Positions 52,977-62,146 of a stretch of DNA of 64,000 bases are shown here, piece by piece. Source of the DNA: Roseburia rectibacter (GTDB lineage Bacteria; Bacillota; Clostridia; Lachnospirales; Lachnospiraceae). The position numbers and the translations under genes are program-made. The notes under the pieces are model-generated. The model was not told where the DNA came from. It did no database searches and saw nothing but the letters and a program-made list of their open reading frames with translations. The stretch's first letter is position 1. The number at the start of each line of letters is the position of its first letter. The stretch lies in assembly GCF_014287515.2 (NCBI RefSeq), contig NZ_CP092473.1, positions 3,507,501 through 3,571,500 of the forward strand, in the 5' to 3' direction.

Positions 52977-54133
52977 GCTAGCCCTCCCAGTAATAAAATG
53001 ACCAGTGATACCAGACTGACGATTCCACTGACAAGTGAGATTTTTTTATAGTCGATCGGGAGTTCGCCGTACACCTTTCCAGTCTGTCCGTTCATGGAAA
53101 AATAATAGATTTTTTCGTTTTTCGCCTTGTATGTAATTGTCCATACCGGTAGAAGCGTATACGACCACTTTTCTTTTAATGCCCGGAAATCTGCATTTTT
53201 TACCGACACGGAACTGTATCCATTTATTTGTTCCCGCATCAGTTTTTCTGCACTCTCATGCGCTTCCTGCTGCACTTTCTTTTCTATCTGTTTTTTTTCA
53301 ATATCACGCTTTTCTGCCAGAAATCCAGACAGAAATCCAAGCTGAAACTTTTTCACATCCTTAAAATCATAAGGCATTACACCGCAGATCAGCTCCTGAT
53401 TTGCCTTTCCAAGTGCATTTTCCGTCAGGTTTTCAAGTTTTACATCACCTTCTCTTGATACCTGATAATACTTTGTCTCCGTATATTCCGTGTTTCCGGT
53501 TCGCCACACGCGGACATTTCTCGCCTCGCCTTGCATTTTTCCCTCCAGGCTGGTATTGTAATGCCAGTATGGAAAATATACACCTGTGATGCTCTCGACC
53601 TGCTTTTTGTTATAAAAGGCACGCGGGACAAATTTTTTCTTGCAGACATAATCTTTAAAACCTTTTTCTGCATCTTCCCGCGACACAGAAAACGGAATCA
53701 CCTGATCCGGCAGAAATTTACCTTCCAGCCGTCCGCCAAGCACGACCGGATTATGGCAATAATAACAGAAAGTCGCCGCTGTAGTGGCATCCGTCACAAT
53801 CTGTGCACCACAACTCGGACAGGTATAGGTCACTGCATCAGCTTCCTTCCCTGCTTCTTTATCTGACTCTTTATTTTCCGTGTTATCTTTTTCTGCTCCA
53901 CTACCTGCTTTATTTCCCGGCTGGCTCTGCTTCTTATCCTCCGGTTTACCTGATGCTTTTCCTGCGCCCGCAGCATCTGCATTTTGAGGTTCCGTCGTCT
54001 GTGCCGGCTTCATGGCATCTAACTCTTCCTGTGAAAACAGACTGAAACAATATTCACATTTATACTTTTGTGTGGAAGGATCAAAAATCAGTTCTCCATC
54101 ACAATTTGGACATTTAAAACTGATCACTGCCAT
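52973..54133 (-). CDS. Zinc-ribbon membrane protein (TFIIB-type zinc finger)
   Basis: 386 residues. An N-terminal zinc ribbon C9-x2-C12...C29-x2-C32 (FKCPNCDGELIF and YKCEYCFSLF) is followed by a Lys/Glu-rich low-complexity linker, a second ribbon (YTCPSCGAQIV and CYYCHNPVV), a ~220-residue domain with LPVWTITYKAKNEKIYYFSM, and a C-terminal membrane helix. It is tail-anchored with the ribbons in the cytoplasm. It lies between the SPFH gene (2-bp gap) and the TPM gene (4-bp overlap), so the three form one operon. Precise function is unknown. Confidence 0.8.
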   Translation of the reverse strand: MAVISFKCPNCDGELIFDPSTQKYKCEYCFSLFSQEELDAMKPAQTTEPQNADAAGAGKASGKPEDKKQSQPGNKAGSGAEKDNTENKESDKEAGKEADAVTYTCPSCGAQIVTDATTAATFCYYCHNPVVLGGRLEGKFLPDQVIPFSVSREDAEKGFKDYVCKKKFVPRAFYNKKQVESITGVYFPYWHYNTSLEGKMQGEARNVRVWRTGNTEYTETKYYQVSREGDVKLENLTENALGKANQELICGVMPYDFKDVKKFQLGFLSGFLAEKRDIEKKQIEKKVQQEAHESAEKLMREQINGYSSVSVKNADFRALKEKWSYTLLPVWTITYKAKNEKIYYFSMNGQTGKVYGELPIDYKKISLVSGIVSLVSLVILLLGGLA

Positions 54134-54135
54134 AA

Positions 54136-55470
54136 TTAGTTCCTCGCTTTTCCACAGTTACTGCAGAATTTTCCTTTGTTGACCTGACCACATTCACACG
54201 TCCACTCTGCTGCCGGTGCCGGTTTTCCACACTCACTGCAGAATTTTCCTGTATTGACATGGCCGCATTCACATGTCCACTCATTCTTTGGTGCAGGTGC
54301 CTGTTTTCCACATTCACTGCAGAATTTTCCCGTGTTGGTGTGACCGCACTCACAGGTCCATGTGCCCGCTGCACTGCCTGCCGGATTTGGCTGGCTCTGG
54401 TTCATGGCTCCCGCATTCTGCCCCTGATTCATGCCTCCTGCCATCTGGCTCTGTGCTGCATTTCCATACATCTGCCCCTGCTGATCCTGCGGTGTCTGAA
54501 GTGCGCCAAGTCCTGACAACGTCTGGTTCATCGCATTCATGCCCATGCCGACTCCCATAAACCCGTTCATGGCTCCTGCTGCATTGCTTCCTGCATCACG
54601 CACACCCTCGGTCAGATTTTTGACTGCCATACCGCGCATTACATTGAAGTCACCACCGAGCATTGCTCCCTCATTTCTCATGTTGATGAGTTTCTGGGAC
54701 TCCTCATCATAAGATACGCTCGCAATACCGACACTCTGGATCTCCATACCGCGCATCTGGTTCCACTCTTCATCGAGCGTATTCGCCATATACTTTCCAA
54801 GTTCTCTTGCCTTTGAAGTCACATAGGAAATTCTTGTTCCATCTGCTGACATCTGGTTAATTGATGCCTGCAGTGCCTCTAAAAACTCGGACAGATACTG
54901 TTCATTGATGGATGAGATCTCCACATGATCCTGGTTTTTCGGGATGACTTCCGCATAGAACTGCAGCGGGTTGGTAACTTTAATGGAATATGTTCCATGG
55001 GCACGCAAAAACAGTTCCGCATTATAAAAATTGTCAAAATAATTGATCGGATTTCTGGTACCAAATTTGATTCCTTTGATTTCCTGCAGATTGATAAAAA
55101 ACACTTTCTGCATCGTTGGTGTCTGACCACCGAATTTGATACGACTGAAAGTTTCTTTTACCGCTTCTCCAAGTTCCCCGTTAAACATGGATGGCATAGA
55201 TGAATTATCCACCTTATAATATCCAGGCTCAGCCGTGTAATCTACAACTTTTCCTCCATCTACAAGCATCATAAACTGATTATCATACACATGGATCACT
55301 GAACCGTTGCTGACCGTATCCGGTGTTCCCTTCCGGTTCTGTCCTTTTCGGATCAGCACACCGCTCGTAAAGACAGTGTTGTCCCCCATGTCATCTGCTT
55401 CGTAAACTTCTAACCACTGATCGGCTAGACCTCCACCGATTGCCTGCGTAATCGCTCTGATAATTCCCAT
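54136..55470 (-). CDS. SPFH-domain protein with C-terminal zinc ribbons (virion-core-protein-like)
   Basis: 444 residues from ATG 55470 with AAGGAGG upstream. The N-terminal ~280 residues are the SPFH/band-7 type seen in YdjI-like 'virion core' proteins (GLADQWLEVYEADDMGDNTV, MQKVFFINLQEIKGIKFGT). A Gly/Met/Gln-rich segment follows, then three repeated zinc ribbons (WTCECGHTNTGKFCSECGK and near copies). A longer in-frame start at 55656 would add three 18-residue repeats; it has a poor ribosome binding site. The family is linked to membrane-stress responses. It heads the SPFH-zinc-ribbon-TPM operon. Confidence 0.83.
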   Translation of the reverse strand: MGIIRAITQAIGGGLADQWLEVYEADDMGDNTVFTSGVLIRKGQNRKGTPDTVSNGSVIHVYDNQFMMLVDGGKVVDYTAEPGYYKVDNSSMPSMFNGELGEAVKETFSRIKFGGQTPTMQKVFFINLQEIKGIKFGTRNPINYFDNFYNAELFLRAHGTYSIKVTNPLQFYAEVIPKNQDHVEISSINEQYLSEFLEALQASINQMSADGTRISYVTSKARELGKYMANTLDEEWNQMRGMEIQSVGIASVSYDEESQKLINMRNEGAMLGGDFNVMRGMAVKNLTEGVRDAGSNAAGAMNGFMGVGMGMNAMNQTLSGLGALQTPQDQQGQMYGNAAQSQMAGGMNQGQNAGAMNQSQPNPAGSAAGTWTCECGHTNTGKFCSECGKQAPAPKNEWTCECGHVNTGKFCSECGKPAPAAEWTCECGQVNKGKFCSNCGKARN

Positions 55471-55479
55471 AATTAATCC

Positions 55480-55645
55480 TCCTTGTTTTGCGGAGCAAAA
55501 TGCGACTGCCTTTGCAGGAGCAGAGGATTTTCCTCCTTGTTTTGCGGAGCAAAATGCGACTGCCTTTGCAGGAGCAGAGGATTTTCCTCCTTGTTTTGCG
55601 GAGCAAAATGCGACTGCCTTTGCAGGAGCAGAGGATTTTCCTCCA
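55480..55645. repeat. 54-bp tandem repeat, three copies, each carrying a ribosome binding site
   Basis: Copies begin at 55481, 55535 and 55589 and appear identical. On the minus strand each contains AAGGAGG and encodes, in frame with the SPFH gene, an 18-residue repeat (KSSAPAKAVAFCSAKQGG). The copy next to the gene supplies its ribosome binding site. Confidence 0.92.
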
Positions 55646-55662
55646 TTGTTTTCCATCCTTTG

Positions 55663-56448
55663 TTATGAATGATGGTAGTCCGTCTCATCAAAACTATGTA
55701 ATGTCCATACTTTCAGGTTCAAAAGCGTTACCGCTGAACCACAGTACTCACAGTAAGCTGCGCCGAGATTTGTAATCGGCGCACCACAGTTCGGGCAGGT
55801 AGTTCCGACTGCATTGTCCATTCCTGCAAGTTTTTCATTCTGAATATACATAAGCTGTACATTATATCTGGTCTGTTCCGTCAGCTCTTTACTGCCACTT
55901 AAGACTTTTCCCGCTTTTTCACAGTAATGCAGATACCCGACTGCACTCTGGAATGTAATCACACAGGTACCCTGCTTTTTCTCATAATCAGCAATCTCTG
56001 TCTGATGGATCTGTATCTGTTCGTAGTGCTCTGTGACTGACTCCGTCTCATTTTCACGGATTCTGTTTTTGATCTGCGCTAAAAACTCTTCCGAAACGCC
56101 ATCTTTTATCTGTCTTTCAAAAATGCCGGCATCTGCGGCAGAGATTGCCTGCAATGCCAGCATGAGTGCATTTTCCACTTTATCCTTAAACTGTTCGATA
56201 TGAAAATCAGGAAAATCCCTCTGGATCTGCGGCAGAAAAATCCGTGTCATCGCAGAAACGGATTTCGGTGTTACCGCAAGCTCTTTTGCCTGTTGTTCTA
56301 ATCCCTCTGTGATGGAATCTGTGCCAAACGCCATGCGGGACAATCTACGCAGTTTTTCCCGCACGATCCGGTATGCCGCATATCCCGCACCACAGGATAT
56401 GCAGACAACAAAGACAATCACAAGGAGCGTGACAGTTCCCTTACTCAT
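55663..56448 (-). CDS. Membrane protein with C-terminal zinc ribbon
   Basis: 261 residues from ATG 56448 (GGAGGAG upstream), overlapping the prfB stop by 8 bp. One N-terminal membrane helix (~5-27, VTLLVIVFVVCISCGAGYAA). A TIM44-like cytoplasmic domain includes FLPQIQRDFPDFHIEQFKDK and HYEQIQIHQTEIADYEKKQG. A C-terminal zinc ribbon CPNCGAPI...CEYCGS follows. It is upstream of the SPFH operon, separated by the tandem repeat, and probably works with it. Function unknown. Confidence 0.75.
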   Translation of the reverse strand: MSKGTVTLLVIVFVVCISCGAGYAAYRIVREKLRRLSRMAFGTDSITEGLEQQAKELAVTPKSVSAMTRIFLPQIQRDFPDFHIEQFKDKVENALMLALQAISAADAGIFERQIKDGVSEEFLAQIKNRIRENETESVTEHYEQIQIHQTEIADYEKKQGTCVITFQSAVGYLHYCEKAGKVLSGSKELTEQTRYNVQLMYIQNEKLAGMDNAVGTTCPNCGAPITNLGAAYCEYCGSAVTLLNLKVWTLHSFDETDYHHS

Positions 56449-57578
56449 CGTCTCCTCCAAGTCCATTCGGGCATCCAAGTGAAAGCCATTTCAGGTAACC
56501 ATTGATAAAAATATCGATCTTTCCATCCATGACGCTGTCTACATTTCCGGTTTCTACACCGGTTCTGTGATCTTTTACCATCGTATATGGCTGCATAACG
56601 TAAGAACGGATCTGGTTGCCCCAGCCGATCTCTGTCACTTCGCCACGGATATCTGCAGCTTTCTCTGCATTTTCCTGCTGCTTTAACAGATACAGTTTTG
56701 CCTTTAACATCTGCATTGCCTTATCCTTATTCTGGAACTGGGAACGCTCATTCTGACACTGTACCACGATTCCGGTCGGGATATGCGTGATACGGATTGC
56801 AGAGGATGTCTTATTGATATGCTGTCCGCCGGCACCACTTGAACGGTAGGTATCGATCCGCAGATCGTCCTCATTGATCTCAACATCAAGATCTTCCTCG
56901 ATATCCGGCATGACATCGCAGGATACAAACGATGTCTGGCGCTTGCCGGCTGCATTAAACGGTGAAATACGAACCAGACGATGTACACCTTTTTCAGATT
57001 TCATGTATCCATATGCATTCTCTCCGTTGATCTGGAATGTAATGGACTTGATACCTGCTTCCTCTCCGTCAAGAGAATCTAAAACCTCCACGGAAAATCC
57101 TTTGTCCGATGCCCATCTTGTATACATACGATAAAGCATTGCCGCCCAGTCACAGGACTCCGTACCGCCTGCTCCTGCATGTAACGAGACGATCGCACCA
57201 TCGGAATCATACTCACCGGATAACAGAGTCTTGATACGGATTCCCTCATAGGTCTTCGTAAACTCATCAAGCATTTCCTGGATCTCCGGGATCAGGGAAG
57301 CATCATTTTCCTCATATCCCATCTCGATCAATGTCTCAATATCCTCAAATTCTGTCTTTAAGGATGCATAAGTTGCGACATCATCCTTCATGCTCTTTAA
57401 TTCTTTCATTTTTTTCTGGGAAACAACCGGATCATCCCAAAAACCGGGATCTTCCATTTCCCTCTCTAATTCCTGGATCCGCTGCTCTTTATTAGCCAGG
57501 TCAAAGTGAATCCCTCACTTCCTGCAGCGGTTCCCTGTATGTGTTCAGGGTCACTTTAAATTGATCAAGTTCTACCAC
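56441..57578 (-). CDS. prfB: Peptide chain release factor 2, programmed +1 frameshift
   Basis: 378 residues after frameshifting. The first 25 codons run from GTG 57578 (MVELDQFKVTLNTYREP...) to CTT at 57506-57504, followed by an in-frame UGA at 57503-57501; the CTTTGAC shift site continues in the +1 frame as DLANKEQRIQELE. A purine-rich GTGAGGGAT lies just upstream, as the Shine-Dalgarno-like stimulator. GGQ motif is in SSGAGGQHINKTSSAIR; the stop-codon anticodon-type region is present. RF2 releases at UGA and UAA and so regulates itself. Confidence 0.97.
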
Positions 57579-57612
57579 AGTATCACCTCTTTCTGATATT
57601 TAAGATATATTT

Positions 57613-58113
57613 CTATTGTAAAGTATGCGCTCTTTTTGCGCAATGCCTTCTCCATATTTTTAAGAGAATCGCAAGAAGTAAAAGACCTATTGCTGTTCCC
57701 GCTGTATCAATGCAGACATCCTTAAACTGTCCGGAACGCCCTGGGATAAACAGCTGGTGGATCTCATCTGTCGACGCATAACAAAAATTGAATCCAAGTA
57801 CTGCAATATAATGCATTTTCCCCTGTATTCCACACGAACCCAAAAATGCGAATGCGATCCATCCTAAAATTGCATATTCTGTCATATGTGCAGCTTTCCG
57901 GATAGGATATTCAATATTTCCTGCTATCTTTCTGATCTGTTCTGCTGTCAGTCCCCAGTTAAAAATATCATCTGTATCTTCAACCAGACGGTATGAGATC
58001 GTACCGCTGATCTCGGAAGATTCCGTCGCTGGCTGATTGGAAAACCAGAATATGATAAACATCCAACATATCAGCATGATTCCCAGAATCAACCGCATTA
58101 CTGTTTTGTTCAT
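57613..58113 (-). CDS. VanZ-family membrane protein
   Basis: 166 residues with four predicted helices. The family marks are IIFWFSNQPATESSEIS, RKAAHMTEYAILGWIAF and STDEIHQLFIPGRSGQFKD. VanZ-like proteins are membrane proteins of unclear biochemistry, some giving low-level glycopeptide tolerance. The start overlaps the upstream protease stop by 4 bp, so it is the second gene of that operon. Confidence 0.88.
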   Translation of the reverse strand: MNKTVMRLILGIMLICWMFIIFWFSNQPATESSEISGTISYRLVEDTDDIFNWGLTAEQIRKIAGNIEYPIRKAAHMTEYAILGWIAFAFLGSCGIQGKMHYIAVLGFNFCYASTDEIHQLFIPGRSGQFKDVCIDTAGTAIGLLLLAILLKIWRRHCAKRAHTLQ

Positions 58114-59405
58114 TTTCCGTTTAATTCCTCCGTGAGTACTTCCACTGCTTTCTGGATCTGGTTATCATATTTTACATCATATTCCGTTCCATCCAGATCT
58201 AAATATTCATATTCCAACTCAATATCCGGATCAATTCCAACACCGTGGATATAGTTTCCATTCGGCGTAAAATATTTTGCTGTGGTAAGTTTCACTGCAT
58301 CCCCATCTTCAAGTGGGAAAATAGTCTGAACGATTCCTTTTCCAAATGTAGTTGTTCCGATCAATGTGCCATATTTGTAATCTTTGATCGCTCCGGCTAA
58401 AATCTCAGATGCACTTGCACTGTCTCCGTTGATCAGCACTGCAAGTGGATATTCCATGTAAGTGTCTCCACTTGACGTATATGTTTCGCGGTGACCGTTT
58501 TTGTCTTCCGTGTATACAACTGTGCCTTCCGGAAGAATATCATCTAAGATCTGCACAACAGCGGTAACGAGTCCTCCACCATTATAGCGCACATCCAATA
58601 CCATTGCTTTCATTCCCTCTTTATCTAACTCTGCCACTGCTTTTTCAAACTGGTCTGCAGTCTCTGTCTCAAAAGAATCAATATGGACGTAACCGATATT
58701 ATCGTCAAGCATCTGTGAAGACACACTTGGCAGTGTTACATTTTTACGCTCTACATCAAAAGATAAATTTTCCCCGGTAGAAGGACGGTATACTTCTAAA
58801 TGTACCGATGTCCCCTCCTCACCACGGATCAGTTTTACCAGTTCCGTCACTTCCATGCTTGTGGCATCTGTTCCGTCAACCGAAGTGATCACATCATCTG
58901 CAAGCAGTCCTGCTTCATCCGAAGGTGTTCCTTCATATATCTTGGAAATTGATACTACCATCGTATCCGGGTCCTGCCTTAACCCCGCACCGATTCCATA
59001 ATACTGTCCGGTTGTGCTCACCTGCATCTGTTTATAATCTTCTGCATTATAATAGACGGAATACTTATCCCCAAGACTGCTTATCATGCCCTCATACAGT
59101 CCGTCCTGTAATTCGGTATCATCCACCTCGTCATAATAGTACATATCTGTATATGCTTTCAGTTCATTGATCTTCTGAACCGTTTTTGCATCCAGGATCG
59201 AGTCCGTCTTACCAGATGCATTCGTTATGTAGATTTTTGCTCCTGTTACTTTTGTAACTACGCTCAGTGCGACAAATCCAACGAAAATCGTCCCTGCAAT
59301 ACCGTAGGCCACACCTTTTGCCATCTGTCCTTTTTTGCTTTTCTTCGGTTCTCCGATTTGCTCTGGCATAATCTCCGGAACCTGCTGCTCATTTTTATTT
59401 TCCAT
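58110..59405 (-). CDS. C-terminal processing protease, S41 family
   Basis: 431 residues. A membrane helix (~30-50) anchors it with the catalytic part outside. A PDZ domain (~120-205: GQYYGIGAGLRQDPDTMVVS, ADDVITSVDGTDATSMEVTE) precedes the S41 protease domain. Ser is in VLINGDSASASEILAGAI and Lys in TTFGKGIVQTIFPL. Related CtpA/CtpB enzymes cut cell-wall enzymes or sporulation signals. A substrate among the nearby wall hydrolases is possible. Confidence 0.92.
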   Translation of the reverse strand: MENKNEQQVPEIMPEQIGEPKKSKKGQMAKGVAYGIAGTIFVGFVALSVVTKVTGAKIYITNASGKTDSILDAKTVQKINELKAYTDMYYYDEVDDTELQDGLYEGMISSLGDKYSVYYNAEDYKQMQVSTTGQYYGIGAGLRQDPDTMVVSISKIYEGTPSDEAGLLADDVITSVDGTDATSMEVTELVKLIRGEEGTSVHLEVYRPSTGENLSFDVERKNVTLPSVSSQMLDDNIGYVHIDSFETETADQFEKAVAELDKEGMKAMVLDVRYNGGGLVTAVVQILDDILPEGTVVYTEDKNGHRETYTSSGDTYMEYPLAVLINGDSASASEILAGAIKDYKYGTLIGTTTFGKGIVQTIFPLEDGDAVKLTTAKYFTPNGNYIHGVGIDPDIELEYEYLDLDGTEYDVKYDNQIQKAVEVLTEELNGK

Positions 59406-59604
59406 ATTCTGTCTCCATTCCTGCGCTGTTTTTATGTTGATTTTTATGCTGCCGTTTTACGCTGCCATTCACACCTGTTGTGTGACCAGCCGCATTTTTA
59501 TTTCATATTGCCTTTTATACTACACTCCACATTACTTATCATATCATTCATATGTGAAGATTCGCTGTCCTACTACATCGGGACAAAATTTCCCATGAAG
59601 CTTC
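59406..59604. other. Promoter region of the S41 protease operon
   Basis: No gene was found; no clear box pair was recognised. Confidence 0.4.
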
Positions 59605-59922
59605 GGATTTCGGATGTCAAAAGGTGGTTCACAACTTAGCGGCTGTCAAATTGCACAAGGCAGAGACTGCTTTTGTGACTTTGGGAGAAAATTAGAAAAG
59701 CTTAGTATGCCTGTTGATACACAGTGATGTTCTGCCACGGATGGCAGAACAAGGCAGCATCGAGTCACGGATGACTCGTTGTTGCCGTTCACGTCACTCC
59801 GCCACAACCTAAGCTCAGGCAAGCTTAGCTTTTCTTATTTTCGTACAACGGAACAAAACAGACACTGCCTTATGCAATTTGACAATCCCAAAATTAAAAG
59901 CCACCTTTTGACACCCAAATCC
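59605..59922 (+). ncRNA. Structured repeat RNA candidate, copy C
   Basis: About 318 bp. Outer arms GGATTT/AAATCC and TGTCAAAAGGTGG/CCACCTTTTGACA (59615-59627 with 59901-59913). Second helix GTCAAATTGCACAAGGCAG with CTGCCTTATGCAATTTGAC. The conserved GTGACTTTGGGAGAAAATTA follows, then an inner helix GCTTAGTATGCCTG with CAGGCAAGCTTAGC, the GTTCTGCCACGGATGGCAGA hairpin, a GAGTCACGGATGACTC hairpin, and ACAACGGAACAAAACAG. It lies between the S41 protease and M23 genes. Confidence 0.65.
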
Positions 59923-59931
59923 AACCAATTT

Positions 59932-59961
59932 AAAAAGGACCACCGCGCATTGCGGTAGTCC
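59932..59961 (-). terminator. Terminator of the ftsE-ftsX-M23 operon
   Basis: On the minus strand GGACTACCGC pairs with GCGGTGGTCC (one wobble), followed by five T. Confidence 0.8.
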
Positions 59962-59975
59962 CAAAAACATCCGCA

Positions 59976-61241
59976 TCATCTGCCCAGATAACTCCACGGG
60001 CTGACATAGCTTCCGTTTAATGATACACCAAAGTGTAAATGATTTCCAGTAGAAATACCCGTACTTCCGACCTGTGCGATCGTCTGTCCGGCAGATACTG
60101 TCTGACCTGGTGAAACCAGAAGCGCAGACGCATGCATATATACAGTATATAATCCACCGCCATGATCGATCATCACATAATTGCCGGCAGCACTGCTGTA
60201 GGCTGCCGTCGTAACCGTTCCATCCGCTGCCGCCACGATCGCAGCACCTCCGGACGCTCCGATGTCAATTCCTTTATGATTGGAAGAAGCACCTCCCATC
60301 GGCGACACACGTGTTCCATAATCACTGGTCACACGTGTACTGCTCGGACAAGGCCAGGTGAAAACTCCTCCTGTATATGGATTATCCTGCTTGCCTGCAG
60401 CCGCTTTCTCTGCTTCGATACGCTTGATCTCCGCAATGATTTCCTCCTGTGCCTTTATCTCCGCCGCATAGAAATCTGCATCACTCTGTGCCGAATCGAT
60501 ATTTCCCTCAATTCCGGCAAGTTCTGTCTCACGCTGTTTCATAAGTGCTGCAACCGAAGCCTTTTCCTGTTCAACAGATGCTTTTTCCTGCTCTACTTCT
60601 TTTTTTATTTCCTCTAATGTGGCATAGTCTTCTTCTAACTGTTTTTCCACATTCTCAATATAATCCACTGTGTCCTGATACTCGTTAAGCTTTTTTCTGT
60701 CATATTCCTGAATCTGTATGATATACTCAGCAGAATTTAAAAAATCTGAAAAACTCTCTGAACTGAAAAGTGCCTCAAAGTAGGACTCCTGTGCATTTTC
60801 ATACATAAACTGTATGCGCACTTTCATATCCGCATACTGCTGTTCTTCCTGCTTTTTTGCATCTTCAAGCTGACTTTTCGTATCCTCGATCTGGTCTTTT
60901 TTCTCAGTCAGCTCCTGATTCTTCTGCGCAAGCTGGTTTTCGAGTGCAGTGATCTGACTTGAAATATTCATTAGTTGCGTATTCAGGTCATTTACTTTTT
61001 CCTGCACATCCCCTTTGGACTCTTTGAGCTCGTTTATGGTCTGTTTTGCATCTTCCAAAGCCTTTTCCAACGCTGCTTTTTCCTGCTGCGCTTCTTTTAA
61101 AGATGTGGATGTATTTTCACTTTTCTTTGCACTGCTGTTTTCTGCTGCCGGTGTTATCTGCACTGTGGCAGCCACACCGATCATCGCAATCAGTAATACA
61201 GCCGTTATCCTGTGTATCCATTGACTTTTATTAATTATCAT
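59976..61241 (-). CDS. Coiled-coil murein hydrolase / activator with M23 domain (FtsEX partner)
   Basis: 421 residues. A signal anchor/peptide (~12-32) precedes a coiled coil (~45-290) with a PcsB-like central segment (QYADMKVRIQFMYENAQESY). The C-terminal M23 LytM domain (~315-421) keeps its zinc ligands: His in SNHKGIDIGASGGAA and the HLHFGVS motif. It overlaps ftsX by 4 bp, so it is almost certainly the extracytoplasmic partner that FtsEX activates to split the septum. All M23 ligands look intact, so it may be an active endopeptidase rather than an EnvC-type activator. Confidence 0.88.
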   Translation of the reverse strand: MIINKSQWIHRITAVLLIAMIGVAATVQITPAAENSSAKKSENTSTSLKEAQQEKAALEKALEDAKQTINELKESKGDVQEKVNDLNTQLMNISSQITALENQLAQKNQELTEKKDQIEDTKSQLEDAKKQEEQQYADMKVRIQFMYENAQESYFEALFSSESFSDFLNSAEYIIQIQEYDRKKLNEYQDTVDYIENVEKQLEEDYATLEEIKKEVEQEKASVEQEKASVAALMKQRETELAGIEGNIDSAQSDADFYAAEIKAQEEIIAEIKRIEAEKAAAGKQDNPYTGGVFTWPCPSSTRVTSDYGTRVSPMGGASSNHKGIDIGASGGAAIVAAADGTVTTAAYSSAAGNYVMIDHGGGLYTVYMHASALLVSPGQTVSAGQTIAQVGSTGISTGNHLHFGVSLNGSYVSPWSYLGR

Positions 61242-62146
61242 ACCTTTAAATGTTTGCGGATTGTAATCCGGCTTCCAATAAATCCAATACCAACACCAAG
61301 TAACAATGCCACAGGAACCAATGTGTGGAATACCTGATCCACACTTAAGAACTGTATCATATTACTGATAAATTTAAACTTATCTCCAATATATAATATA
61401 ATCTTCTCATATAAAACATACAAAATACCAAGCGGAATCGCCGCTCCGATCAACCCGATCACGATTCCCTCAACCACAAACGGGGCACGGACAAAATAAT
61501 CCGTTGCACCGATCAGTTTCATAATTCCAATTTCTTCCCTGCGCACGGAAATACCGACCGTGATCGTATTGCTGATGAGGAAAATTGCAACACCAAGCAA
61601 AATCAGAATAATTCCCGCAGAAATATAACCGATCAGACTGTTAAAATCAGTCAGTGTATGCGCTACCATTTCAGACTGTTTTACAGATCGTATTCCATCT
61701 ATGGACTCTAAATAAGTTACTAACGTACTCTGCATTGATATATCATTCATATAGATAGAATAACTTGCAGAATTGGCAAGCGGATTATCACCAGCAAAAC
61801 TTGAAGCCGCATCTTCATTACCATCAAAATAAACATCTTTAAAACTTTCCCAGGCTTCATCCGCAGACGTATATTCACAATGGGATACCTCAACGCGCTG
61901 CTTGATCAGATCACCGATTTCCTCAATGCGCTGTTCTGATATACCTGCATCAAAAAATACTGTGACCGCCACGCCGGATTCGGCATCTTTTACCATTGCC
62001 TGAAAATTGGTCACGATTGAATAAAAAAGACCAAACAAAAAGATACACGCTGTCATCGTCGCAATGGATGCGAGTGAAAACATCTTATTTTTCCAGATGT
62101 TGACCAGTCCCTGTTTAATCGTATAAAAAAAAGTACTAATCCTCAT
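61238..62146 (-). CDS. ftsX: Cell division protein FtsX
   Basis: 302 residues. Helix ~20-45, a large extracytoplasmic loop (~46-170) that binds a coiled-coil hydrolase, then three C-terminal helices of the FtsX/MacB type (IGYISAGIILILLGVAIFLI, the SVRREEIGIMKLIGATDYFV coupling motif, FVVEGIVIGLIGAAIPLGI). It forms the FtsEX complex with FtsE and links ATP hydrolysis to wall cleavage. Overlaps ftsE by 11 bp and the M23 gene by 4 bp. Confidence 0.95.
   Translation of the reverse strand: MRISTFFYTIKQGLVNIWKNKMFSLASIATMTACIFLFGLFYSIVTNFQAMVKDAESGVAVTVFFDAGISEQRIEEIGDLIKQRVEVSHCEYTSADEAWESFKDVYFDGNEDAASSFAGDNPLANSASYSIYMNDISMQSTLVTYLESIDGIRSVKQSEMVAHTLTDFNSLIGYISAGIILILLGVAIFLISNTITVGISVRREEIGIMKLIGATDYFVRAPFVVEGIVIGLIGAAIPLGILYVLYEKIILYIGDKFKFISNMIQFLSVDQVFHTLVPVALLLGVGIGFIGSRITIRKHLKV

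Noticed and set aside
55391..55691. Small ORFs over the 54-bp repeats
   Set aside because: They are repeat translations in other frames with no independent start signals.
49128..59922. Naming the three structured repeats as HEARO/omegaRNA
   Set aside because: Length and stand-alone occurrence fit, but I could not match the class consensus from memory and no IscB-like gene is in the window; kept as an unnamed candidate.
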